From Ruminococcaceae bacterium UBA2656 (GTDB lineage Bacteria; Bacillota; Clostridia; Oscillospirales; Acutalibacteraceae), in assembly GCA_002359465.1 (NCBI GenBank), contig DENA01000039.1, positions 52,138 through 74,780 on the forward strand: DNA of 22,643 nucleotides, written 5' to 3'. The notes below the pieces were generated by a model. It was not told the DNA's origin. It saw only the letters and a program-made list of their open reading frames with translations, and did not search any database. Within the stretch, counting starts at the first letter, position 1; each line of letters starts with the position of its first letter. This document shows positions 1 to 7,809 of the stretch, in pieces. The translations under genes were made by a program, and so were the position numbers.

Positions 1-71
1 CGCCCCCTTTGTGGTGCGCATTATTCTTTATTCCATTTCGAAGAAACACAAAACCACTCTGCAATACTTTA

Positions 72-2060
72 TTATTTGACAGAGACAACGCAGAGCTTTT
101 GCACCTGTCCCGGAACGGAAGCATAAATTCCGGTTTTCTGGCCGGGCTGGCCAATGGCCGTAATTTTGAAGAAGAAATCGTCGCCCGTGTGGCGAAGGAA
201 GGAAATCTGAAATACGCCGTCGGTACCTGCATTGAAATTAACGGAGGAAGCGCCGGGCGCTGTAATTTTAAACTGATACGACATGTTCTTTGCTACGCTG
301 AAGTCCGTATTGGTATCCGATTTAATGGTGATCGGCGCCGGTGCGGCGATCGTGACAACACAGACCTTAACCGCCTCCTGACCGTTGGCTTTCATATAGA
401 AGCCCGCGGACTGGCCGGGCTGGCCGATGGCGGTCACCTTATAATAAACGTCGCTGCCGTCGGTTTTTACCTTTTCGGTCTTGAACACATTGCTGGAGCC
501 TGCATAGAAGCTGGCCGCATTGCTGATCTTGAACTGGTAGCTTGCTCCCTGCTTTATTGAGAAATCCTTATTGGTGTCGGATACCGGCGCAGGAGCCGCG
601 CCCACGGTAACGACGCAGACCTTAACTACATTCTGACCGGCAGCCTTCATGTAGAAACCGGCGGACTGGCCGGGCTGACCGATCGCGGTGATCTTATAAT
701 AGGTGTCTTTTCCGTCTTTTTTCATTATGTCGGTTTTAAAAACGCTGTTAGAGCCGGGGTAGAAGCTGTCCGCGTTGCTGATTCTAAACGTGTAGCTTGC
801 TCCCTGCTTTACTGAGAAATCCTTGTTGGTGTCGGATGCCGGTGCATTGCTGCCCGCTTTGGCTGTAATACTGCCGAAGCGGTATGCATAGTCACTGCTG
901 TACTCGCTGTCCGGGAAATTGACATACAAATCGGCCTTCGCGTCTGTCTGGCTGGTGGCGGTCACCTTGTAATAATAGTCGATCCCGTCTTTTTTCTCAA
1001 ACTGTACGGAAACGACCCCGTCTGTTTCCGCTGTGACCACCGGAACACCGCCGCCCATAATGGACAGCTTGTAGGTGTAGGACTTGCCCTGTTCCAGTGT
1101 AATGTTTTCTTCATCCGTGGTGGTAACGACCGGGAAGTCGTCCTCTTCGTTGGCGGTTACGTAGAAAGACGCCATTTCTTCCCCCAGTTTCGCCGTGATC
1201 AGGGTTGTGCCGGGCACTAACGCTTTGACTTTGTATGTATACTGATTGCCAACTGTTTTTACAAGAGTCAACTGCACAGCGTCCTCCCTGCTGGCTGTAA
1301 TGCTGTGCTCGAAATCGGGCAGATTGCAGGTAACCACGAAGGTATATTCGTCGTTGACATTGCAGGTATATTCGCCCTGCGTGTCCATCTTTAAAATCTC
1401 GTTTTCCGTAACGCTTACCGTACAGAGCTTTTTGGGAACAAACCCAATGGCTCCCATATACAGGTTGGCTGATTTTCCGACATCGCCCACGGCGTCCACA
1501 CGGAAATAAAAGTCACCGTTCTCTTCGTCGTAATCCATCAGAGTCGTTTTCACTATGCTTTCATCATCCGAAACGAGAAATGGGAAAGAATAAGTTCCGT
1601 TGTCTTCATAGTGTACTTTAACGATATTGCTGCTCCCTTTTGCAAGAGAGTAGTCCGCGTTTACATCGGAAGTAATCGTATAGGGAACTTCTCCGGTGCC
1701 CTCAACGGTCAATGTCCTGGTAACGACTGTGCCGTCGGAGGCTTTGAAGGTCAGCGTCGCCTCGCCGTTCCCCATGGCAGCCAAATCAAAATAGTATTCA
1801 CCTTCTCCGTCATCTTCCATCTGGATATCGATAACGGCCGGATTGCTTGTCTCCGCCGTAAGCGTTACTGCCGGATTGCTGACATCCGCTTCCATGCCAT
1901 AGTACATGGAATTCAGATTCAGCGTCTGAAGTGCGTTAAAGTCGTCCGAAAATGTAATCTGTGTTTCTTCTTCCGCCGCAAATGCCACCGTATTTCCGAA
2001 TACTGAAAATATAAGTGTGAGCGCCAGAATCATGCTGAGTACCTGCAAGCTTTTTTTCAT
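72..2060 (-). CDS. Secreted protein of tandem beta-rich modules
   Basis: I do not recognise a named family. The 662-residue protein starts with a signal peptide (Lys-Lys at 2-3, hydrophobic core to about 22, likely cleavage after Ala-Phe-Ala near 28), so it should be exported. The rest looks like about seven modules of 80-90 residues: three clear ones at roughly 409-487, 494-571 and 581-662, and more divergent ones at about 131-219, 225-303 and 312-400, plus an N-terminal one. Clear modules begin SDTN-DFS, have an aromatic pair (YYK or FFK) in the middle, a GQPGQ turn, and end in a strand with one Cys (VCVV or LCVV). I see no LPXTG signal, SLH domain or catalytic motif, so anchoring is unknown. 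The ATG at 2060 is preceded by AAAGGGA; it has its own promoter and 5' UTR hairpin. A surface or extracellular binding role is inference only. Confidence 0.88.
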   Translation of the reverse strand: MKKSLQVLSMILALTLIFSVFGNTVAFAAEEETQITFSDDFNALQTLNLNSMYYGMEADVSNPAVTLTAETSNPAVIDIQMEDDGEGEYYFDLAAMGNGEATLTFKASDGTVVTRTLTVEGTGEVPYTITSDVNADYSLAKGSSNIVKVHYEDNGTYSFPFLVSDDESIVKTTLMDYDEENGDFYFRVDAVGDVGKSANLYMGAIGFVPKKLCTVSVTENEILKMDTQGEYTCNVNDEYTFVVTCNLPDFEHSITASREDAVQLTLVKTVGNQYTYKVKALVPGTTLITAKLGEEMASFYVTANEEDDFPVVTTTDEENITLEQGKSYTYKLSIMGGGVPVVTAETDGVVSVQFEKKDGIDYYYKVTATSQTDAKADLYVNFPDSEYSSDYAYRFGSITAKAGSNAPASDTNKDFSVKQGASYTFRISNADSFYPGSNSVFKTDIMKKDGKDTYYKITAIGQPGQSAGFYMKAAGQNVVKVCVVTVGAAPAPVSDTNKDFSIKQGASYQFKISNAASFYAGSSNVFKTEKVKTDGSDVYYKVTAIGQPGQSAGFYMKANGQEAVKVCVVTIAAPAPITIKSDTNTDFSVAKNMSYQFKITAPGASSVNFNAGTDGVFQISFLRHTGDDFFFKITAIGQPGQKTGIYASVPGQVQKLCVVSVK
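75..836 (-). repeat. Three tandem in-gene repeats encoding about 80-residue modules
   Basis: Units lie at about 600-836, 348-581 and 75-320, with a period near 85-87 codons. The first two are close copies in protein sequence (shared SDTNKDFS, KQGASY, AIGQPGQSAGFYMK and VKVCVVT), which points to fairly recent duplication; the last is more divergent, with a changed turn and no AGFYMK block. Short Ala/Pro-rich linkers separate them. Confidence 0.85.
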
Positions 2061-2109
2061 TGTTCATTCCCTTTCATACTGTTAAATCTTTTGCACAATG
2101 TTGGAATTT

Positions 2110-2143
2110 TTTCTGACTTTCCTATTGTATAGGAGTTCAGAAA
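2110..2143 (-). promoter_or_regulatory. Dyad/hairpin in the 5' UTR of the secreted modular protein
   Basis: Two nested inverted repeats share one centre: TTTCTGA (2110-2116) with TCAGAAA (2137-2143), and CCTAT (2121-2125) with ATAGG (2129-2133), around a 3-base loop. The dyad sits about 20 bases after the proposed -10 box and about 50 before the start codon. It could be an operator or an mRNA hairpin; nothing here separates the two. Confidence 0.55.
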
Positions 2144-2162
2144 CAGTATAAAACGGAAAGAA

Positions 2163-2191
2163 GAATAATTCTCTATTGTAAATATTGTCAA
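2163..2191 (-). promoter_or_regulatory. Sigma-A-type promoter for the secreted modular protein
   Basis: On the minus strand TTGACA (2186-2191) is followed after 17 bases by TTATTC (2163-2168). The -35 box is perfect and the -10 box is weak. This would start transcription near 2156 and leave a 5' UTR of about 95 bases that contains the dyad. Confidence 0.55.
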
Positions 2192-2321
2192 CTTTTCTGC
2201 CGGTTTTATCCGCTGAATCAGCCATCTTTTTCCTCAAAAAATTCCCGTTTTTATCATGTTTTCTGCCATAATCAAGCAGAAGGTTTCGTATTGCAAATCA
2301 AAATCCATCCTTGTAAAATAG

Positions 2322-2387
2322 GGGACTTGAGCAGTCCCAAAAAGGCATAAAGAAGCCAGCGCTTTTAGACGCTGGCTCGAACTTTAT
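2322..2387 (-). terminator. Hairpin pair after the small orphan gene, probable terminator
   Basis: The first hairpin has an 8-bp stem, 2354-2361 with 2370-2377 (AGCCAGCG/CGCTGGCT), extended by an outer 6-bp stem 2347-2352/2382-2387. On the minus strand it is followed by the U-rich stretch TTCTTTATGCCTTTTT. A second short stem, GGGACT/AGTCCC at 2322-2327/2333-2338, lies just downstream. The U-tract is interrupted, so efficiency is uncertain. The gap from 2061 to 2442 otherwise holds only the promoter and dyad of the next gene. Confidence 0.55.
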
Positions 2388-2442
2388 TGAATATCTTCAA
2401 TTATGACAATCCAAATATATTCTAATGGAAATTTGTAAAAAA

Positions 2443-2718
2443 CTACACTTCTTTGCAGTGCAGAAAATATCCCCCTCGGCTCGTATTTACTGTAACTTCA
2501 TATAAAATACTATTCAGCTTAAAAATTACAGAGCCATCTCCATTTATAAATTCATATTTTTGTCCATCATCTGTACAGAAAGCGGCAATCGCCTTGCGTA
2601 TCCTGTCAGAAGACGGATAGTGAAGGGAATCCTCAAGCTGGATATCAAAGCCTTTTTTGAATAAACCTCTCACAGCAAAAGCCTTCCTTAGTCTAAAGAT
2701 CATAAACAGTTCGTGCAT
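2443..2718 (-). CDS. Small hypothetical protein, AT-rich orphan
   Basis: An open frame of 91 residues; I recognise no family. It is basic at the N-terminus (residues 9-23 with several Arg/Lys) and looks beta-rich in its second half (about 54-85); there is no signal peptide or membrane segment. Support for a real gene is a near-consensus promoter about 40 bases upstream and terminator-like hairpins downstream. Against it, no Shine-Dalgarno sequence precedes either ATG (2718 or the internal one at 2703), and an in-frame stop lies a little upstream, so no earlier start exists. Its base composition is visibly more AT-rich than the ribosomal genes beside it, which could mean recent acquisition or weak selection. 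Confidence 0.5.
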   Translation of the reverse strand: MHELFMIFRLRKAFAVRGLFKKGFDIQLEDSLHYPSSDRIRKAIAAFCTDDGQKYEFINGDGSVIFKLNSILYEVTVNTSRGGYFLHCKEV

Positions 2719-2754
2719 TGGTAAAAAACCAACAGTAACATGAAATCTAATCCC

Positions 2755-2783
2755 ATATTAGCACTATAAGCACGTGACGTCAA
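2755..2783 (-). promoter_or_regulatory. Near-consensus sigma-A promoter upstream of the small orphan gene
   Basis: On the minus strand TTGACG (2778-2783), a 17-base spacer and TAATAT (2755-2760). Transcription should begin near 2748, giving a leader of about 30 bases before the ATG at 2718. It lies after the terminator of the ribosomal cluster, so the orphan gene is a separate unit. Confidence 0.7.
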
Positions 2784-2806
2784 TAGAGGGATTAATGATG
2801 CTCCAT

Positions 2807-2843
2807 AAAAAACAAAAAAGGCCACCGCAAAAAGCGGCAGCCC
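2807..2843 (-). terminator. Rho-independent terminator of the S10-spc-alpha cluster
   Basis: A 9-bp stem, 2834-2842 with 2820-2828 (GGCTGCCGC/GCGGTGGCC, two G-T pairs), with a loop of five T on the minus strand, is followed by TTTTTTGTTTTTT. It begins about 20 bases after the rplQ stop codon and closes the cluster. In many Firmicutes rplQ is followed by ecfA/ecfT/truA/rplM/rpsI; here transcription should stop instead. Confidence 0.92.
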
Positions 2844-2862
2844 TGATATTGAGTCAGCTTTG

Positions 2863-3204
2863 TTAAATCAGCTCGATAATTCCCATCTCGGCGGCGTCAC
2901 CGCGGCGAGGGCCAAGCTTACTGATGCGTGTATAGCCGCCGTTACGGTCGGCATACTTCGGAGCAATCTCATTGAACAACTTGTTGGCAACGTCTTCCTT
3001 TGTAACAAAGGCCAGAACGAGACGTTTGTTGTGCAGATTGTTTTCCTTCGCAATCGTTATCATTTTCTCGGTCATGGAGCGGACCTCCTTGGCACGAGTC
3101 ACTGTGGTTTCGATTTTACCGTTCTCTAAAAGAAAGGTTACCATCGCCCTCAGCATGGCTGTTCTGTGGTCAGTGTCTCTTCCGAGCTTTCTGGTTCCGG
3201 GCAT
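2863..3204 (-). CDS. rplQ: 50S ribosomal protein L17
   Basis: L17 is a large-subunit protein near the exit of the peptide tunnel. The 113-residue product has the usual bacterial short form, beginning with the family hallmark [10 protein letters not shown] near residues 4-13 and ending in a conserved [11 protein letters not shown] stretch. The ATG at 3204 follows an AAGGAGTGATATTTCG ribosome-binding region. It is the last gene of the cluster, 34 bases after rpoA, the standard alpha-operon order. Confidence 0.98.
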   Translation of the reverse strand: MPGTRKLGRDTDHRTAMLRAMVTFLLENGKIETTVTRAKEVRSMTEKMITIAKENNLHNKRLVLAFVTKEDVANKLFNEIAPKYADRNGGYTRISKLGPRRGDAAEMGIIELI

Positions 3205-3238
3205 CGAAATATCACTCCTTTACCTTAGGTTTGCGCAA

Positions 3239-4192
3239 TTATTCGTCATCCTTGCGCAGATTAAAACCGAGAGAGGCCATCTTCCAGACAACCTCCTCAA
3301 GGGATTTGCGTCCAAGGTTGCGCACCTTCATCATGTCCTCTTCGGACTTGTTGATAAGGTCTTCAACCGTATTAATGCCGGCACGCTTCAGGCAGTTGAA
3401 GGAGCGGACCGAAAGGTCAAGCTCTTCAATGGTCATTTCAAGCACCTTTTCCTTGCCCTTGTCATCCTTTTCGACCATAATCTCCGTGCTGCTGCCCTTG
3501 TCGGACAAATCAACAAACAGGTTAAGATGCTCTGTAAGGACTTTGGCGGCTAAAGAAACCGCTTCCTGCGCGCCGATGGTTCCGTTGGTCCAAACTTCGA
3601 GTGTGAGCTTGTCAAAGTCGATGCTCTGGCCCACACGGGTTGGCTCCACATTATAATTCACCTTATAAACAGGAGTATAAATGGAATCAACCGGAAGCTC
3701 TCCGATTACGTTCGCGTTCATGTTTTGCTTATTGCGTTCAGCAGATACATATCCGCGTCCCTTATCCAGGGTCAATTCCATATACAGCTTTGCTCCGTCC
3801 CCCAAAGTTGCAATATGCATCTCCGGGTTCAGAATTTCAACCTCGCTGTCGCACTTGATAGAGTCGGCCGTAACATCGCACGGACCCTCTGCACAGATTT
3901 CAACTGTCTTTGGTCCATCGCAATGGAGCTTGGCGGTCAATCCCTTGATGTTAAGCACGATCTCGGTGACGTCCTCTTTCACTCCGGGTATGGTTGAAAA
4001 CTCATGAAGAACGCCGTCTATTTTGATAGACGTGACTGCAACGCCCGGCAGCGAAGATAAAAGAACACGCCTCAGACTGTTGCCCAAGGTTGTACCAAAG
4101 CCACGCTCAAGCGGTTCTACAACAAATTTGCCATAGGTTCCGTCATTACTTAAAACTTCTGTCTCTATTTTTGGCTTCTCAATCTCGATCAT
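3239..4192 (-). CDS. rpoA: DNA-directed RNA polymerase subunit alpha
   Basis: Alpha forms the dimer on which RNA polymerase assembles and contacts upstream promoter DNA and activators. At 317 residues it has normal length: an N-terminal assembly domain (about 1-230, with [18 protein letters not shown] near 34-51), a charged linker near 235-250, and a C-terminal domain with the helix-hairpin-helix region ([12 protein letters not shown] and [14 protein letters not shown]). AGGAGGG precedes the ATG at 4192. A 72-base gap separates it from rpsD, larger than most gaps in the cluster; I see no clear promoter or strong hairpin there. Confidence 0.99.
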   Translation of the reverse strand: MIEIEKPKIETEVLSNDGTYGKFVVEPLERGFGTTLGNSLRRVLLSSLPGVAVTSIKIDGVLHEFSTIPGVKEDVTEIVLNIKGLTAKLHCDGPKTVEICAEGPCDVTADSIKCDSEVEILNPEMHIATLGDGAKLYMELTLDKGRGYVSAERNKQNMNANVIGELPVDSIYTPVYKVNYNVEPTRVGQSIDFDKLTLEVWTNGTIGAQEAVSLAAKVLTEHLNLFVDLSDKGSSTEIMVEKDDKGKEKVLEMTIEELDLSVRSFNCLKRAGINTVEDLINKSEEDMMKVRNLGRKSLEEVVWKMASLGFNLRKDDE

Positions 4193-4264
4193 TAGCGACC
4201 CTCCTTGACATATAGCGGATTAATTTATCAGCCATGATGCTATCTATGCTGTCATAAAACGGCA

Positions 4265-4891
4265 TTACTTGGAGTACAACTCAACGATGAGAGTCTCATC
4301 GACTGCAAGGTCAATATCCTCACGGGTCGGCAGCGCAATGATCTTGCCTTCCAGGGTCTCACGATTGATGTCAAGCCATTTTGGAACCGGATGCGCCGAG
4401 TTCGCTTCAATAACAGCCTTTATTTTATCACTCTGGCGGCTCTTATCTTTAATGGAAATTACTTCTCCCGGCTTAGTAAGGTAGGAAGGAATGTCCACTC
4501 TTTTGCCGTCCACGGTAAAGTGGCCGTGAACAACCAGCTGACGGGCTTCCGCTCTTGAACTGCCCCAGCCCAAACGGTAAACCACGTTGTCGAGACGGGA
4601 TTCCAAAATTGTGAGCAGTTCGTCACCGGTCTTGCCCTCTTTGCGTGTTGCAAGGTCGTAGTAGCCACGGAACTGGGACTCCAGTACACCGTAGTAACGT
4701 TTCGTCATCTGCTTGGCACGCAGCTGAAGGCCGTACTCAGAGGTCTTTTTGCGACCCTGACCGTGCTGGCCCGGAGCGTATGCCCTGCGGGTAACCCCGC
4801 ATTTGTCTGTGTAGCACCTTGCGCCCTTTAAGAAAAGCTTCTGGCCTTCACGGCGGCAAAGCTTGCACACAGCGTCTGTATATCTTGCCAT
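4265..4891 (-). CDS. rpsD: 30S ribosomal protein S4, zinc-binding form
   Basis: S4 binds the five-way junction of 16S rRNA and starts assembly of the 30S body; in several bacteria it also represses its own operon. The 208-residue product carries a Cys4 site (C9, C12, C26, C31) of the zinc-binding form and an S4 RNA-binding domain from about 98 to 160 ([13 protein letters not shown]). The ATG at 4891 follows GGAGGTGCAACCA, a 13-base stretch also found before rpsM. Placement in the alpha cluster fits Clostridia; Bacillus subtilis keeps rpsD elsewhere. Confidence 0.98.
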   Translation of the reverse strand: MARYTDAVCKLCRREGQKLFLKGARCYTDKCGVTRRAYAPGQHGQGRKKTSEYGLQLRAKQMTKRYYGVLESQFRGYYDLATRKEGKTGDELLTILESRLDNVVYRLGWGSSRAEARQLVVHGHFTVDGKRVDIPSYLTKPGEVISIKDKSRQSDKIKAVIEANSAHPVPKWLDINRETLEGKIIALPTREDIDLAVDETLIVELYSK

Positions 4892-4925
4892 ATTATGGTT
4901 GCACCTCCTATAATCGGTTTTATTA

Positions 4926-5336
4926 CTATACGCGTCTTCTCTTCGGAGGACGGCATCCGTTGTGCGGAATCGGAGTAACGTCTTTAATCATGCTGACTTC
5001 GAGGCCTGCGCCCTGAAGTGCGCGGATAGCCGCTTCGCGGCCGGCTCCCGGTCCCTTTACGAAAACCTCAACCGTTTTCATACCGTGCTCCATCGCTGCT
5101 TTGGCGGCGGTTTCTGCTGCGGTCTGAGCGGCGAAAGGAGTGGACTTTCTGGAACCTCTGAATCCTAATTCACCGGAACTCGCCCACGAAATTGCATTGC
5201 CCTGTGTATCGGTAATGGTAACGATCGTGTTGTTAAAGGTGGACTGGATATGAGCGGCTCCGCGATCTATATTTTTACGCTCACGGCGTCTGCGAACTGC
5301 GGTGCCTTTTTTAGCTGCGCCCTTTTGTGCTGCCAT
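4926..5336 (-). CDS. rpsK: 30S ribosomal protein S11
   Basis: S11 lies on the 30S platform near the mRNA exit path. From the ATG at 5336 the product is 136 residues, slightly longer than the usual 129-131 because of a basic N-terminal tail. The frame runs further upstream, but that would overlap rpsM; the start at 5336 has GGGAGGG nine bases before it. Conserved blocks are [17 protein letters not shown] near 27-43 and the C-terminal [18 protein letters not shown]. It lies 19 bases after rpsM. Confidence 0.98.
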   Translation of the reverse strand: MAAQKGAAKKGTAVRRRRERKNIDRGAAHIQSTFNNTIVTITDTQGNAISWASSGELGFRGSRKSTPFAAQTAAETAAKAAMEHGMKTVEVFVKGPGAGREAAIRALQGAGLEVSMIKDVTPIPHNGCRPPKRRRV

Positions 5337-5355
5337 CTTTTGAATCCCTCCCTGT

Positions 5356-5724
5356 TTACTTCTTCTTGTTGGCCATTGTCTTTCTGGGGCCCTTGCGTGT
5401 ACGCGCATTGGTCTTGGAACGCTGGCCTCTTACCGGCAGGCCCTTGCGGTGACGGACACCGCGGTAGCAGCCGATTTCAATCAGTCTCTTAATGTCAAAT
5501 GCTACGTCGCGGCGAAGATCGCCCTCAACGCGGCAGTTATGGTCGATATACTCTCTGAGTTTTGCCGCATCGTCTTCTGTTAAATCCCTTACACGGATGT
5601 CCGGATCGACGCCTGTTTCCGCACAGATGTCTGTTGCAGTTTTGCGTCCGATACCGAAAATATAGGTAAGAGCAATTTCGATGCGCTTATCTCTTGGCAG
5701 ATCAATACCTGCTATACGCGCCAT
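5356..5724 (-). CDS. rpsM: 30S ribosomal protein S13
   Basis: S13 sits on the 30S head and forms intersubunit bridges with L5. The 122-residue product has normal length, with the N-terminal [14 protein letters not shown] and helix-two-turn-helix ([12 protein letters not shown]), and the signature [20 protein letters not shown] near 94-113. ATG at 5724 follows GGAGGTGCAACCA. It is followed directly by rpsK. Confidence 0.98.
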   Translation of the reverse strand: MARIAGIDLPRDKRIEIALTYIFGIGRKTATDICAETGVDPDIRVRDLTEDDAAKLREYIDHNCRVEGDLRRDVAFDIKRLIEIGCYRGVRHRKGLPVRGQRSKTNARTRKGPRKTMANKKK

Positions 5725-5762
5725 ACTGGTTGCACCTCCATTGTTAATAGGTTTGCGCCAAA

Positions 5763-5876
5763 TTAGCCCTGGCGCTGCTTATGCTTCGGGTTTTCACAGA
5801 TTACCATGACTTTACCCTTGCGCTTGATAATTTTGCATTTTTCACAGATTTTCTTTACAGAAGGTCTTACTTTCAT
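5763..5876 (-). CDS. rpmJ: 50S ribosomal protein L36, zinc-binding form
   Basis: A short gene read from the sequence: 37 residues starting [14 protein letters not shown] and ending [12 protein letters not shown]36 is the smallest large-subunit protein and helps fold 23S rRNA near the GTPase centre. The zinc ligands C11, C14, C27 and H32 are present, so this is the zinc-binding form. ATG at 5876 has GGGAGGG upstream. Position between infA and rpsM is the classical one. Confidence 0.98.
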   Translation of the reverse strand: MKVRPSVKKICEKCKIIKRKGKVMVICENPKHKQRQG

Positions 5877-5906
5877 TTGTGCGCCCTCCCTTAGCGAGTG
5901 TTTGTT

Positions 5907-6125
5907 TTACTTTGAACGCCATGTAATACGTCCGCGTGTCAGATCATAAGGAGACAACTCAATCGTAACCTTATCGCCCGGCAGAATACGGATGAAATTC
6001 ATCCTGAGCTTGCCGGAAATGTGCGCGAGTATTGTATGGTGGTTTGGAAGCTCTACCATAAACATTGCGTTAGGCAGCGCCTCGGTTACTACGCCTTCAG
6101 TTTCTATTACGTCCTGTTTCGACAT
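5907..6125 (-). CDS. infA: Translation initiation factor IF-1
   Basis: IF-1 binds the A site of the 30S subunit and works with IF-2 and IF-3 in initiation. The 72-residue product has the exact family length and is a single S1-type OB fold: [19 protein letters not shown] at the start, and [19 protein letters not shown] in the middle. AGGAGG lies eight bases before the ATG at 6125, inside the end of the preceding KOW gene, which it overlaps by 19 bases, so the two are probably translated in a coupled way. Confidence 0.98.
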   Translation of the reverse strand: MSKQDVIETEGVVTEALPNAMFMVELPNHHTILAHISGKLRMNFIRILPGDKVTIELSPYDLTRGRITWRSK

Positions 6126-6394
6126 ATATTAGCCTCCTCTTGTGGAAAACGGCCCTCAGCCTGAAAGCTGGAAAGGGCACCTCGAATTTCACGGTTGGTC
6201 TGCATTGAACCCTCGGCCAATACGGTTTTGGTCGCAAAAAGATGTTTCAGCTTCTTCTTTTTCGGGTGGCTCAGGCTGCGACGTCTGCCGTCGCAGATGA
6301 GTGCGTACCGGGCGTCCGCCTGAAGCACCGTAAAGAAGCCGTCTTTGTCGCGTCCCGCGGCCGACCGGACAACCAGTCCCCTGACAAAGTCCAT
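6107..6394 (-). CDS. KOW-domain RNA-binding protein (L14e-like)
   Basis: A 95-residue basic protein. Residues about 3-50 form a KOW domain ([17 protein letters not shown], then [19 protein letters not shown]), which resembles archaeal/eukaryotic ribosomal protein L14e and the uncharacterised bacterial KOW proteins usually found here in Clostridia. The tail from about 52 is charged and poorly conserved to my eye. The ATG at 6394 follows AAGGGGG, 11 bases after map; its 3' end overlaps infA by 19 bases. RNA or ribosome binding is inferred from the fold; the exact role is not known to me. Confidence 0.85.
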   Translation of the reverse strand: MDFVRGLVVRSAAGRDKDGFFTVLQADARYALICDGRRRSLSHPKKKKLKHLFATKTVLAEGSMQTNREIRGALSSFQAEGRFPQEEANICRNRT

Positions 6395-6405
6395 CGTTTA
6401 CCCCC

Positions 6406-7158
6406 TTAATCCGGCAAGGTTAAAATAACCGGACCTTCCGGGGTAATGGCAACGGAGTGTTCAAAATGTGCGGAAAGCTTTCCGTCCGCGGTTACGGTCG
6501 TCCAACCGTCCGCAAGCGTTTTCACTTCCTTCACACCCTGGTTGATCATTGGTTCAATCGCGATAGTCATGCCTGGCAACAGGCGCACGCCCCTGCCGGG
6601 TGTGCCGTAATTAGGAACACTTGGGTCTTCATGCATCTTCGCACCTACTCCGTGGCCGACAAAATCCCGTACCACCGAGTAACCGCGAGCTTCAGCATAC
6701 CTTTGGACCGCGCTGCCGACATCGCCGATACGGTTACCGGCTGTTGCGGCTTTAATGCCTTCAAACAGGCTTTCGCGTGTTGCATCCATAAGGGACTGTG
6801 CTTGGGGGCTTACCTCTCCGCATGGAAAAGTCCACGCATTGTCGCCGACAAAGCCTTCAAAAGTCGCGCCTATGTCAATGCTGACAATATCGCCCTGCTT
6901 AATAATCTTTCCCTTATGTGGTATGCCATGGATAACCACGTCGTTTACGGAAATACATGCGCTTGCCGGAAAGCCGCCATACCCGAGGAACGTGGGCTTT
7001 GCGCCCTGTTCCTCAATGTATCGGCGGACGGAGCGGTCGATCTCCCAGGTTGAAACACCGGGTTCGACCATTTCACCGGCCAGCTTTAATGCTCTTGAAG
7101 ATACCCTTCCCGCTTCTCTCATAAATTTGAGTTCGCGGCTGGTTTTAAGCACTATCAT
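6406..7158 (-). CDS. map: Methionine aminopeptidase, type I
   Basis: Removes the initiator methionine from new proteins in the cytosol. The 250-residue product has the pita-bread metallopeptidase fold with the five metal ligands in place: D95 (SIDIGATF), D106 (VGDNAWTF), H169 (FVGHGVG), E202 (IAIEPM) and E233 (HFEHSVAITPEG), plus the substrate-side histidines H77 and H176. No N-terminal zinc-finger extension is present, so it is the short type I form. It starts two bases after the adk stop, suggesting coupled translation. Confidence 0.98.
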   Translation of the reverse strand: MIVLKTSRELKFMREAGRVSSRALKLAGEMVEPGVSTWEIDRSVRRYIEEQGAKPTFLGYGGFPASACISVNDVVIHGIPHKGKIIKQGDIVSIDIGATFEGFVGDNAWTFPCGEVSPQAQSLMDATRESLFEGIKAATAGNRIGDVGSAVQRYAEARGYSVVRDFVGHGVGAKMHEDPSVPNYGTPGRGVRLLPGMTIAIEPMINQGVKEVKTLADGWTTVTADGKLSAHFEHSVAITPEGPVILTLPD

Positions 7159-7160
7159 GA

Positions 7161-7793
7161 TTACGCCTCTAATGCTGCAAGAATTAGTTTTGTGGTGTGT
7201 TCAACATCCTCTTGCCCTTCAACTGTGCAAAGCTTGCCCTGCTTCAGGTAGTAACCCTTGAGGGGTTCGGTTTGCTCGTGATACACATTTAAGCGTTCTT
7301 TTACCGTATCCGGGTGATCGTCCTTGCGCTGAACAAGGGTGCCGCCGCATTTGCTGCAAACTCCCTCAACATCCGGCTTTTTATAAAGCAGATGGTAGCT
7401 GGCTCCGCAGCTTTCGCAGACACGGCGTCCGGACATACGTTGAACAATCGTCTCGTCGGGAACCTCAATATTGATGACCCTGTCGATCCGGATGCCCATT
7501 TTGTCCAGAGCCTCGGCCTGGGGAATCGTGCGCGGAAAGCCGTCCAGAACAAATCCATTTTTGCAGTCGTCATTGGCCAGACGTTCTTTGATAATGCCGA
7601 TGACAACTTCGTCCGGGACAAGTTTTCCAGCGTCCATAAAGGACTTTGCGCGAACTCCCATTTCAGTGCCGCTTTTCAGCGCTTCACGAATAATATTGCC
7701 CGTGGAAATCGCAGGAATGTTAAAACGTCCGCAGATCACTTCCGCCTGCGTGCCTTTGCCGGCGCCGGGTGCGCCGAGAAGAATCAGATTCAT
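7161..7793 (-). CDS. adk: Adenylate kinase, zinc-binding LID
   Basis: Interconverts ATP + AMP and 2 ADP in the cytosol. From the ATG at 7793, with GGAGGGAG before it, the product is 210 residues; an earlier in-frame start would overlap secY and add nothing homologous. The P-loop is GAPGAGKGT (7-15), the AMP-side motif DGFPRT is at 84-89, and the LID carries four cysteines (C126, C129, C146, C149), the structural zinc site of Gram-positive long-form enzymes. It lies 16 bases after secY, the standard secY-adk-map order. Confidence 0.98.
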   Translation of the reverse strand: MNLILLGAPGAGKGTQAEVICGRFNIPAISTGNIIREALKSGTEMGVRAKSFMDAGKLVPDEVVIGIIKERLANDDCKNGFVLDGFPRTIPQAEALDKMGIRIDRVINIEVPDETIVQRMSGRRVCESCGASYHLLYKKPDVEGVCSKCGGTLVQRKDDHPDTVKERLNVYHEQTEPLKGYYLKQGKLCTVEGQEDVEHTTKLILAALEA

Positions 7794-7809
7794 ATTCTCT
7801 CCCTCCTTA

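Noticed and set aside
75..836. Spaced repeats as a possible CRISPR array
   Set aside because: The period is about 255 bases, and the repeats keep an open frame encoding protein modules.
2322..2387. Hairpin pair as a transposon end or attachment site
   Set aside because: No target-site duplication, integrase or transposase lies near; position after a gene fits a terminator better.
4193..4264. A promoter or S4-binding structure in the rpsD-rpoA gap
   Set aside because: I found no -35/-10 pair with normal spacing and only a 4-bp stem, too weak to report.
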